NCBI RefSeq assembly: GCF_027942865.1
Contig: NC_134511.1
Location: 220,392 to 284,391 of the forward strand
Direction of reading: 5' to 3'
Source: Odontesthes bonariensis
Lineage: Eukaryota; Chordata; Actinopteri; Atheriniformes; Atherinopsidae
Length of the DNA stretch: 64,000 nucleotides
Shown here: piece after piece, positions 62,501-64,000 of the stretch
How the letters are laid out: each line of letters starts with the position of its first letter
How positions within the stretch are numbered: position 1 is the first letter of the stretch
Made by a program: the position numbers and the translations under genes
The notes under the pieces: model-generated
Told to the model about the DNA's origin: nothing
Seen by the model: the letters and a program-made list of their open reading frames with translations, nothing else
The model's database searches: none

Positions 62501-62918
62501 CAGAAGCCATTTTAAACTGGATCTTTAGGCTCTTTGTTCCCATTTCTTTAGCTGGAACATGTTTCAGGGGACCAGCTGCTTCCTGTTTTTATATAAAACA
62601 TGAAGAACTGAGGCAGATCGGGACCCTCAGAGGTCCGTTCCTCTGCTGGAAGCCTCGTGGTATGTGTGAGTTTCCTGTGATGCGACAGAGTCTCACAGTG
62701 TGAAGCGGCGGCTGAACTCGGGTCTCTTGCTGTTGGGGACCGTCTGAGTTTTCCTCCTGAGGTGATGGCGGAGGTCGGAGGTCACGCTCACCTGTGAACA
62801 CACACACAGTCAGCAGCAGGAACTGAACCCTCCACCCGACCCACGGGGCGCCGCCTCACCTTCACGTACGAGTCACATGACCTGCGGGACTTTCCCATCA
62901 GCCCTCGGGCCTCGTGGA
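24811..62918 (-). CDS. rgs3: Regulator of G-protein signalling 3 (long C2-PDZ-RGS form), 5' partial
   Basis: Twenty-two exons join in phase to 1010 residues plus stop: 62918-62860, 62791-62697, 60114-60049, 59964-59904, 56998-56881, 45216-44822, 38089-38008, 37093-36988, 35145-35049, 34976-34725, 33698-33659, 33566-33310, 32730-32647, 30565-30454, 29400-29231, 27144-26892, 26676-26480, 26065-26016, 25780-25691, 25442-25381, 25273-25107, 25032-24811. RGS3 accelerates GTP hydrolysis by Galpha-i and Galpha-q. The order is a C2 domain (SCDSYVK, KTQTVPNSKRPEF, LIGCMSFGIGS, GWFYLLGEEYG), a linker with an RQDNQ repeat, PDZ (RGKDGFGFTICCD, SVLQLNG), a conserved central region (NYIILSPVN, YGTYVSLAPKTLIFPVFVQ, PLDLCSPDRTLL, VLIYSDLLLFTREDE), an acidic linker and RGS (FRHFLRTEFSEENLDFWLA). 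The start codon lies beyond the right edge. Teleosts can have two rgs3 genes, and I cannot say which this is. Confidence 0.93.
25107..25273 (-). CDS. rgs3: rgs3 exon, RGS domain core
   Basis: The acceptor is CTGATTGGTCAG and the donor GACAG|GTGGGT. GLTVFRHFLRTEFSEENL DFWLA is the RGS signature, including the Glu-Asn pair at the Galpha interface. It ends IYDEFISTNAARQ. Confidence 0.96.
25381..25442 (-). CDS. rgs3: rgs3 exon, start of RGS domain
   Basis: Acceptor CTGGTTTTCAG, donor CAGG|GTAAGT. PPTDEVLKWAESLDALLTNQ matches the family segment leading into the RGS box. Confidence 0.93.
25450..25625. repeat. 15-bp array upstream of an rgs3 acceptor
   Basis: GAACCAGCAGGAACCAAACA / AACCAATAAGAACC words repeat, beginning within about 10 bp of the 25442 acceptor on the intron side. 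Confidence 0.85.
25691..25780 (-). CDS. rgs3: rgs3 exon, basic linker before RGS
   Basis: Acceptor GCCTCTGCAG, donor AACAG|GTGCGA. It encodes AADVRSRLTFLQRRKNVPGN and LEKVLRNN, aligning with the K/R-rich FRRRNESPG region of RGS3. Confidence 0.82.
25800..25990. repeat. CAAACAAATAAA-type simple repeat
   Basis: A-rich words (AAAAAGACAAAAACAGACAA, AACATCAAAATAAAC) repeat in the rgs3 intron. Open frames rich in F/L/C (VYFDVCLF) are artefacts. Confidence 0.85.
26016..26065 (-). CDS. rgs3: rgs3 short exon, Lys/Arg-rich
   Basis: Acceptor GTTTATTCAG, donor AGTTT|GTACGT. It encodes GGESRKRQQRKKMTKS, comparable to the SRKRKSKNLAKD stretch. Only 50 nt, but both phases fit. Confidence 0.78.
26480..26676 (-). 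CDS. rgs3: rgs3 exon, SEGSLLQEP segment
   Basis: Acceptor TTACCCATCAG, donor ACCAAG|GTAGGA. LRRSLSEGSLLQEPRSPRF is strongly RGS3-like, as are TLRKHLTREGASLHQLLLLL and the GTK end. A 12-bp array lies against the acceptor. Confidence 0.9.
26683..26832. repeat. 12-bp array (AATCAATCAGGT) touching an rgs3 acceptor
   Basis: About 12 copies with AATC/ATC and CAGG/CGGG variants. The acceptor TTACCCATCAG of the exon at 26676 is in effect the first copy. Confidence 0.93.
26892..27144 (-). CDS. rgs3: rgs3 exon, acidic linker
   Basis: The donor CCTGCAG|GTCAGT is clear. The acceptor is placed at CCTGCCTCAG|TTATTT because it alone fits incoming phase 0. It encodes SPVWKERSSSRPEEEVEERQ and NMKEEESDDEEEGGGAEF, corresponding to the acidic stretch of RGS3. 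A (TCC)n tract begins about 160 bp upstream of the acceptor. The family has more linker sequence, so another exon may be missed in 27200-29230. Confidence 0.68.
27308..27775. repeat. (GGA)n / (TCC)n tract with AGA interruptions
   Basis: About 470 bp of GAG-GAG-GAA trinucleotides. On the rgs3 (minus) strand it is a very long pyrimidine tract upstream of the acidic exon. Poly-Glu and poly-Ser frames are artefacts. Confidence 0.95.
27890..29065. repeat. Dispersed element with a repeated module
   Basis: CAACAAACCCTTTAGTTCAG followed by CCTGTCACATATAAACTTTG occurs at 27899-28015 and again at 28933-29050, about 1035 bp apart. Between them lies an unassigned sequence with near-repeats (GGAGCAGGCTAACAAGGCGT twice near 28330). 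No transposase recognised. Confidence 0.6.
29231..29400 (-). CDS. rgs3: rgs3 exon, central region
   Basis: Acceptor TTGTTGTTTCAG, donor CACCAG|GTAGGG. It encodes SEPLQIYFLQ, CLFSLEAFSIEQKVRVSLCL and LVATETGHGHQ, matching the RGS3 segment C-LFTLEAHSQEQKKRV. An amplified LINE fragment lies just upstream. Confidence 0.9.
29405..29935. repeat. 55-bp array amplified from a LINE fragment
   Basis: The unit GGCCCCTCTCTGTGGAACCA then GCTGCCAGTTTGGGAGGCAG is present about ten times. The LWNQLP-type reading of the unit resembles a motif near the ORF2 end of L2-type LINEs. Its left end is about 20 bp from the rgs3 acceptor at 29400. Confidence 0.92.
29936..30172 (+). mobile_element. LINE 3' tail
   Basis: CATGCTCAGGACGGGGGATT ... 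TTGGACTGTAATTGACTTGA ... GATTTCGTGCTTTGTAAATG then AACTGAACTGAA is the usual 3' end of an L2-like fish LINE, continuous with the source of the 55-bp array. Confidence 0.75.
30180..30440 (+). mobile_element. tRNA-derived SINE, second family
   Basis: CTCAGTGGTTAGGGTGG (box A-like) and GGTGGTTCAATTCCCAC (box B-like) are 40 bp apart. The body has CAGTGCATGCTCCCTGGGTG and the tail is (ACA)n. Confidence 0.82.
30454..30565 (-). CDS. rgs3: rgs3 exon, YSDLLLFT segment
   Basis: Acceptor TGTGTTTCAG, donor GAGAG|GGTACC or GAGAGG|GTACC (the latter fits phase). VTVLIYSDLLLFTREDEAGR and NPLYL-like SPLYLNTVQLRE are diagnostic for RGS3. Confidence 0.93.
30605..31040. mobile_element. MITE (ACACTGAAAAA... family), copy 1
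   Basis: ACACTGAAAAAAACAACTCA, then AAAACCCTCTGTAAGTATTT and about 400 bp of AT-rich sequence nearly identical to 61136-61660. Noncoding, in an rgs3 intron. Confidence 0.85.
31045..31330. mobile_element. Unassigned MITE-like segment
   Basis: GGATAAGACCGTTTTTTTTA ... GAGATATTCGGCCATGAAAC. It has the look of a nonautonomous element but I found no matching second end. Confidence 0.35.
31500..31690 (+). mobile_element. Dispersed repeat family (as at 13878), partial copy
   Basis: GCTAAGTATTTATTC, GTTTTTGAATCCGGCTCTGC and AAGTCCGCATCCGTGTCCTA match the 3' half of the element at 32236-32635. Confidence 0.75.
32236..32635 (+). mobile_element. Dispersed repeat family, fullest copy
   Basis: It shares with 13878-14180 the 5' half (CATGTTTTAGTTTCCCT, CAGCTGCACCCAGTC) and with 31500-31690 the 3' half. 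It ends AAATAAATCCAGTTTCC then CTGCATCCGTGTCCGACC. Lies in an rgs3 intron. Confidence 0.75.
32647..32730 (-). CDS. rgs3: rgs3 exon, PLDLCSPDRTLL
   Basis: Acceptor GTTGTTTCAG, donor ATCAAG|GTAATG. Its 28 codons encode PLDLCSPDRTLLMSEEMILH, near-identical in pattern to RGS3. Confidence 0.95.
32935..33075. repeat. GGGGGATGTTTGG minisatellite
   Basis: Irregular 14-18 bp units of GGGGGATGTTTGGGG / GGGATGATGGG in an rgs3 intron. Confidence 0.88.
33072..33245. repeat. Third copy of the 134-bp dispersed repeat
   Basis: GTAACAGGAAAGGAGGAGGA ... ACTATCCGGGCAGACAGAGA, matching 7150-7445 in order and sequence. Confidence 0.8.
33310..33566 (-). CDS. rgs3: rgs3 exon, YGTYVSLAPK
   Basis: Acceptor TTGTTCTCCAG, donor GTCCAG|GTCAGA. 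It encodes NYGDYQNCTIIQSH and GYGTYVSLAPKTLIFPVFVQ, preceded by a variable Ser/Pro-rich part (ASNLPPPSPKTSSS). Confidence 0.93.
33659..33698 (-). CDS. rgs3: rgs3 micro-exon (40 nt)
   Basis: Acceptor CTGTTCCAG, donor ATCG|GTACGA. LLQPVYQDQSGTI corresponds to the LRPVYQEDTI segment. The short length is supported by phase on both sides. Confidence 0.82.
33768..33900. repeat. Minisatellite GGTTCTGATCAGACCGCTGC
   Basis: Three to four copies of about 38 bp (GGTTCTGATCAGACCGCTGC, then AGGTAGACCCGCCCCCC), in the rgs3 intron next to the 40-nt exon. Confidence 0.88.
34008..34634. mobile_element. MITE with expanded internal array (TTTCCACT family)
   Basis: Left end CTCGTTTCCACTATGCAGTC, right end GGGCTGCATAGTGGAAAAAT; read inward both give TTTCCACTATGCAG then ACGGGTCGG. 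The interior is an array of 15- and 18-bp words (GAACCGACCCGTACC, GATCT). A short relative is at 4926-5000. Frames reading VGSDRYGSVQ are artefacts. Confidence 0.82.
34725..34976 (-). CDS. rgs3: rgs3 exon, NYIILSPVN
   Basis: Donor GAGCAG|GTGAGA. The 3' part encodes TSSNGDNYIILSPVNQGEQ, as in RGS3. The 5' part is Arg/Gly- and Glu-rich and poorly conserved. The acceptor CGTCTCCCAG was chosen because it gives an 84-codon open frame in the required phase. Confidence 0.8.
35049..35145 (-). CDS. rgs3: rgs3 exon, end of PDZ
   Basis: Acceptor TTGCCTCCTCAG, donor ACATG|GTGAGT. SCPSQIVLVVWRGLPEV is the last PDZ strand. The acceptor's pyrimidine tract is the first unit of the 22-bp array at 35153-36838. 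Confidence 0.92.
35153..36838. repeat. 22-bp minisatellite of two interspersed unit types
   Basis: GGTCAAACACCGGAGTCATC+AA and GGTCAACAACAGGAGTCATC+AA alternate irregularly for about 75 copies. On the rgs3 strand it runs to within 8 bp of the acceptor at 35145. Confidence 0.96.
36838..36990. repeat. About 41-bp array that includes an rgs3 donor
   Basis: GGGGCGGGGCTACCCGATCA plus GGGGAGGAGTCGGACTCTAC, three to four copies. The last copy (GGGGCGGGGTTACCTGATGG) contains the real donor of the exon ending 36988. Confidence 0.88.
36988..37093 (-). CDS. rgs3: rgs3 exon, PDZ middle
   Basis: Acceptor CCGTTTGTAG, donor ATCAG|GTAACC. GGPAYQSGLHQGDSVLQLNG and WKCVDLAHTI form the PDZ helix and strand region. 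The donor sequence is copied in the adjacent array (36838-36987). Confidence 0.94.
37245..37505 (+). mobile_element. Internally deleted L2 LINE fragment
   Basis: Near-identical to part of the LINE at 10.9-11.5 kb ([14 protein letters not shown], then [15 protein letters not shown] on the plus strand). It then jumps to a 3' tail (ATACAAATAAAACTGAACTG). Confidence 0.85.
37605..37856. repeat. CCAGGACC/CTAGGACC minisatellite
   Basis: 6- and 12-bp words (CCAGGACCAGGACCTAGGAC) repeat in the intron between the two PDZ exons. Frames (PGPRTRTQDQD) are artefacts. Confidence 0.93.
38008..38089 (-). CDS. rgs3: rgs3 exon, PDZ start
   Basis: Acceptor GTTTCCTGCAG, donor ATCCAG|GTGAGA. It encodes VSIMRGKDGFGFTICCDCPV and RVQAIDP. 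GFGF is the PDZ carboxylate-binding loop. Confidence 0.96.
38285..38398 (+). mobile_element. LINE 3' tail fragment
   Basis: GGACTGTAATTGGCTTGAAT, then TGGTGCTTTATAAATATAAA and ACTGAACTGAA. Confidence 0.65.
38528..38735. repeat. About 40-bp array, five copies
   Basis: GGTCCCAGAGTTCAGACTGA then CAGGCTGAAATTAAAGTTTAA. Confidence 0.92.
38826..38921 (+). CDS. Possible terminal exon of an unidentified plus-strand gene
   Basis: A strong acceptor (GTCTTTCCCTGCAG) precedes an open frame LKEQLLHLLARPDRRWTDRH...SETLVKGDC then TAA at 38919-38921. It looks protein-like but I cannot place it in a family, and no upstream plus-strand exon was found. It lies inside an rgs3 intron on the opposite strand, so chance is possible. 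Confidence 0.3.
   Translation: MKEQLLHLLARPDRRWTDRHQNSETLVKGDC
39078..40112. repeat. Telomere-like GGGTTAACAGGGTTAGGG array with higher-order repeat
   Basis: GGGTTAGGG, GGGTTAACA and GGGTAGGGGGTA words alternate for about 1 kb. A block of about 437 bp beginning GTTAACGGTCAGGGTTAACA near 39331 recurs near 39768. Confidence 0.92.
40120..41220. other. Unique-looking rgs3 intron sequence
   Basis: No array, element end or convincing exon seen. Short open frames (40095-40319, 40439-40648) have no splice support or recognised motif. Confidence 0.4.
41240..42685. repeat. 25-27 bp minisatellite (CCCTGAAACCGGGTTCTGAC)
   Basis: More than 50 copies of CCCTGAAACCGGGTTCTGAC plus a C/A run of variable length (CCCAA, CCCCAAA, CCAAA). 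The variable run shifts the frame and produces many overlapping false ORFs. Confidence 0.96.
42768..43315. repeat. 15-bp minisatellite (TCTGGTTCTGATTGT)
   Basis: About 36 copies with TTGTC/TTCTC and TTTTG/TTCTG alternatives. Minus-strand frames (RTRESEPDNQNQ) are artefacts. Confidence 0.95.
43355..43450 (+). mobile_element. Truncated tRNA-derived SINE
   Basis: GGTCAGCTCAGTGGGTTGAG (box A-like), CCCATATACGGAGGCC, and a degenerate box B (GGTTCAGGCCC). The tail is lost. Confidence 0.65.
43905..44118 (-). mobile_element. LINE-tail retroposon, same family as 22516-22725
   Basis: AATTCAATTCAATTCAATTC, then TATAGCGCCAAATACAACAA and GAGCCAATTCAAAAACAATT, the reverse complement of the insertion in the myosin light chain 3' UTR with few differences. 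Confidence 0.88.
44822..45216 (-). CDS. rgs3: rgs3 exon, C2-PDZ linker with RQDNQ repeat
   Basis: Acceptor TTTTCTGCTTGCAG, donor CTGGTG|GTGAGT; incoming phase 1 and outgoing phase 0 match the neighbouring exons. It encodes ADRRRTPDSDTDPTHTNSTG, PLSLDSAHANYCTSALYAND, then 11 RQDNQ-like pentads and DGGPQRLV, which runs into the PDZ strand VSIMRGK. No homology recalled for most of it, so it is assigned by phase, position and codon pattern. Confidence 0.75.
44855..45010 (-). repeat. Coding 15-bp repeat (RQDNQ) in rgs3
   Basis: Eleven units of CGCCAGGACAACCAG/CGG on the rgs3 strand, giving RQDNQ/R with two variants (RQDHQ, RQDNL). In frame within the linker exon. Confidence 0.88.
45415..45600. 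repeat. GACCCGAACAGGAAGCTCA minisatellite
   Basis: 19-bp units, some with an inserted GGGACCGA, about eight copies, in the rgs3 intron. Confidence 0.9.
45712..46803. repeat. 52-bp minisatellite, about 21 copies
   Basis: The unit CAGATAAGTCCTGGACCCGG, then GCGGGCCGGCGGTCCTGCTG and CTGACACACAGC. The main variant is CCCAGGGGGG for CCCGGGCGGG. No stop on the minus strand, so false ORFs up to 403 codons appear. Confidence 0.97.
47118..47795. repeat. 14-bp minisatellite (CAGAGTCCTGACCC)
   Basis: About 45 copies with ACCC/AACC/GT variants in the rgs3 intron. Confidence 0.95.
47872..52948. repeat. 5-kb tetranucleotide tract (GGTA/GGAA/GATA)
   Basis: GGTA and GGAA blocks alternate, with AGATAGG punctuation, and pure GATA near 52540-52820. 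Recurrent blocks (GATAGGAAGGAAGGAGGGAA) show higher-order duplication. The 665-codon minus frame (YLPTYLPSFL) is an artefact. Confidence 0.98.
52950..53835. other. Unassigned unique sequence
   Basis: Between two giant arrays. It contains a short palindromic AT run (TATATATCTATATCTATAGA) at 52995-53020. The 70-codon frame at 53653 (MDLQKPAASSCLIPPKW) has no recognised family. It may be an old element remnant. Confidence 0.35.
53838..56545. repeat. 31-bp minisatellite, about 87 copies
   Basis: The unit GAGCTGCTCTATGATTCATG plus CTGTAAACTCT, with binary variants (TATG/TGTG, CATG/CACG, CTG/CCG/TTG). It ends about 340 bp from the rgs3 exon at 56881. Confidence 0.97.
56881..56998 (-). CDS. rgs3: rgs3 exon, end of C2 domain
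   Basis: Acceptor TGTGTTAGCAG, donor TAGAAG|GTGAGT. GATGWFYLLGEEYGQSKHLR matches the RGS3 C2 end (GWYYLLGE). It then reads SPEEEVGLE. Reading past the donor gives a 151-aa open frame that should not be annotated as a separate gene. Confidence 0.93.
57044..57352 (-). mobile_element. tRNA-derived SINE with 12-bp target duplication
   Basis: AGTAGGTCATTA at 57032-57043 and 57353-57364. The minus-strand head GGCGGCTGTAGCTCAGGAGG has box A, GGTCGGTGGTTCGACTTC has box B, and the 3' tail has GAAAAGCGCTATACAAGTAC and CCATTTACCATT. It sits about 46 bp upstream of an rgs3 acceptor. Confidence 0.93.
57404..59802. mobile_element. TIR element with internal TACTGCATAC-type array, copy 2
   Basis: GTCTGTGTTCAAAACCGCCT on the left, AGGCGGTTTCGAACACAGCC on the right. 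TTA flanks both ends (57401-57403, 59803-59805). It is inverted relative to the copy at 5512-6665. The internal array (GTATGCAGTATGTAGTATG) has expanded to about 1.8 kb. Frames reading YILHTAYC are artefacts. Confidence 0.9.
59904..59964 (-). CDS. rgs3: rgs3 exon, C2 strand LIGCMSFG
   Basis: Acceptor CTGTCTGTTCAG, donor TCTCAG|GTCAGT. RSQLIGCMSFGIGSLISSSQ matches RGS3 C2 (GLIGCMSFGVKSL). Confidence 0.94.
60049..60114 (-). CDS. rgs3: rgs3 exon, C2 strand
   Basis: Acceptor TTTGTGTGTCTCAG, donor CGCAG|GTGAGC. CIRDHLLGRVVVSVLRRPPD corresponds to the RLLVTVWNRAS region. Both phases fit. Confidence 0.85.
60228..61132. repeat. About 42-bp array (GAAGTATGTAGTATATGTAG...)
   Basis: The unit GAAGTATGTAGTATATGTAG then TATGGAAGTACAGAAGTATG, about 21 copies. 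Both sides carry GAGCTACACTGAAAAATCAA CTCAG, the start of the MITE at 61136. Confidence 0.93.
61132..61660. mobile_element. MITE (ACACTGAAAAA... family), copy 2
   Basis: Near-identical to 30605-31040, with an extra AT-rich palindromic stretch near 61220-61275. Its first 25 bp are duplicated 930 bp upstream across the 42-bp array. Confidence 0.85.
61789..62472. mobile_element. hAT-type nonautonomous element
   Basis: The 8-bp target duplication GATGAACC lies at 61781-61788 and 62473-62480. The ends are CAGGGCCGGCCCAAG and CTTGGGCCGGCTCTG (inverted). The interior has GGGGCCCCCCTACC near the left and GGGGCCCCCTGGTGGC near the right, and no transposase. Confidence 0.94.
62697..62791 (-). CDS. rgs3: rgs3 exon, C2 KTQTVPN segment
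   Basis: Acceptor GTGTTCACAG, donor ACACT|GTGAGA. SDLRHHLRRKTQTVPNSKRP then EFSRRFTL is the classic C2 loop and strand of RGS3 (KTQTVPDCRDPAF). Confidence 0.93.
62860..62918 (-). CDS. rgs3: rgs3 exon, C2 start (first exon in window)
   Basis: Acceptor TTTCTTTGCAG, donor GTGAAG|GTGAGG. VHEARGLMGKSRRSCDSYVK matches IIEGKGLISKQPGTCDPYVK. The Asp of CDSYVK is a C2 Ca-binding-loop position. Earlier exons are outside the window or hidden. Confidence 0.92.
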
Positions 62919-63040
62919 CTGCAAAGAAAGACCACAGGAGGTCAGCTGACTCGCCTGGTTCTGATCCAGACCTCTGGATCCATAACTGAGCAATACGCAC
63001 TCAGGCTCCATGATTGATTAGTTCCTGATCGGGGTCAGGG

Positions 63041-64000
63041 TTAGGAAACTAGGGTTTGTCCGTTCCTCCAACGAGGAAGCGGAGGGGCACTCTCAGCCCT
63101 GCCTTTCGCTACAATGTCCCTATGAAAAATAAATTGGGTTAACATAATCAGATATAAATTAAACTTTCTCTTTCCCTTACTTCCGTCTAATTAGGTTCAC
63201 ATTTTCGCATTCTTTAGCTTAGTTATTGTTCTTTTCACACCTCCTTCACAACGTTTCGACATATTTTTGTCTTCATCAGGTGTTAGGTGCGTTCTATTCC
63301 CTATTTTCCTTTTTCCGAACATTTCGTTGGATTCGTAACGCATTAATTTAGCTTAGGCACCCCCTTCACTATGCACAGCCATCTACCTCCTTATATTAGG
63401 GTTGGGAAGTGGGCGGGGCTTCGGTTAGGGTTAGGAATTGGGCCTCCATTGAGGTTAGGTTTAGGGTTGGGGCCCAGGTTAGGGTTAGGATTAGGGTCAG
63501 GGTCAGGGTTAGGGTTAGATAATGGCAATATAGCCTTAGGGGACAATGCAACTAACGAGCAGGATGACCTGGCGGGTTAGGAAACTAGGGTTTGTCCGTT
63601 CCTCCAACGAGGAAGCGGAGGGGCACTCTCAGCCCTGCCTTTCGCTACAATGTCCCTATGAAAAATAAATTGGGTTAACATAATCAGATATAAATTAAAC
63701 TTTCTCTTTCCCTTACTTCCGTCTAATTAGGTTCACATTTTCGCATTCTTTAGCTTAGTTATTGTTCTTTTCACACCTCCTTCACAACGTTTCGACATAT
63801 TTTTGTCTTCATCAGGTGTTAGGTGCGTTCTATTCCCTATTTTCCTTTTTCCGAACATTTCGTTGGATTCGTAACGCATTAATTTAGCTTAGGCACCCCC
63901 TTCACTATGCACAGCCATCTACCTCCTTATATTAGGGTTGGGAAGTGGGCGGGGCTTCGGTTAGGGTTAGGAATTGGGCCTCCATTGAGGTTAGGTTTAG
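63041..64000. repeat. 536-bp tandem repeat at right edge
   Basis: TTAGGAAACTAGGGTTTGTC begins at 63041 and again at 63577, followed by essentially identical sequence to the window end. The unit contains a telomere-like stretch (GGTTAGGGTTAGG) and TTCGTCGGA-type unique sequence. The frame at 63371 is inside it. Confidence 0.95.

Overview
This is vertebrate nuclear DNA, almost certainly from a percomorph-type teleost. Coding exons are split by GT-AG introns. The interspersed repeats are fish types: L2-clade LINE fragments with an SGNH-type ORF1, tRNA-derived SINEs, and piggyBac-, PIF/Harbinger- and hAT-type MITEs. Roughly 40% or more of the window is tandem repeat, so most long open frames are repeat artefacts. 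There is no bacterial, viral, CRISPR or operon structure.

Four protein-coding genes can be reconstructed by joining exons across splice sites. (1) A GoLoco-motif G-protein signalling modulator on the minus strand (exons 7029-6694, 5304-5080, 4810-4598; 257 aa). Its last codons run into a minisatellite that fills 1-4632. (2) An adenylate kinase 5-like gene on the plus strand (eight exons, 9660-19680; 514 aa). It has the AK5 N-terminal segment and one AK domain, then stops, with no second AK domain visible. (3) An intronless essential myosin light chain (MYL4/MYL3-like) on the plus strand (21892-22485), with its own TATA box and a LINE-tail insertion in the 3' UTR. (4) rgs3 on the minus strand, spanning 62918 to 24811. 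I assembled 22 exons encoding about 1010 residues: C2 domain, linker, PDZ, central region, acidic linker and C-terminal RGS domain. Exon phases agree across all 22. The first exon(s) lie beyond the right edge.

Layout: 1-4632 is a 40-bp minisatellite. 4.6-7.0 kb is the GoLoco gene, with a TIR element in intron 1. 7.1-9.6 kb holds repeats, including a telomere-like array. 9.6-19.7 kb is ak5-like; intron 1 holds an L2 LINE with a piggyBac-type MITE nested in it, and introns 3-6 are built largely of minisatellites. 19.7-21.4 kb holds a Harbinger-type MITE and an array. 21.9-22.8 kb is the myosin light chain. 24.8-62.9 kb is rgs3, whose introns carry very large arrays: a 22-bp unit at 35.2-36.8 kb, about 26 bp at 41.2-42.7 kb, 52 bp at 45.7-46.8 kb, a 5-kb tetranucleotide tract at 47.9-52.9 kb, a 31-bp unit at 53.8-56.5 kb, and repeats inside TIR elements. 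From 63.04 kb a 536-bp tandem repeat runs off the window.

The most unusual pattern is that many arrays start exactly at, or within about 30 bp of, splice sites. Several repeat units contain a copy of the splice site itself (ak5-like intron 6 donor, intron 3 acceptor, rgs3 donor at 36988). Two further arrays lie in coding sequence (a 14-aa repeat in ak5-like, a 5-aa repeat in rgs3), and one supplies the C-terminus of the GoLoco protein. Functionally, rgs3 (a GTPase-activating protein for Galpha-i/q) and the GoLoco protein (predicted GDI for Galpha-i) both act on heterotrimeric G proteins. The other two genes have no evident functional link to them.
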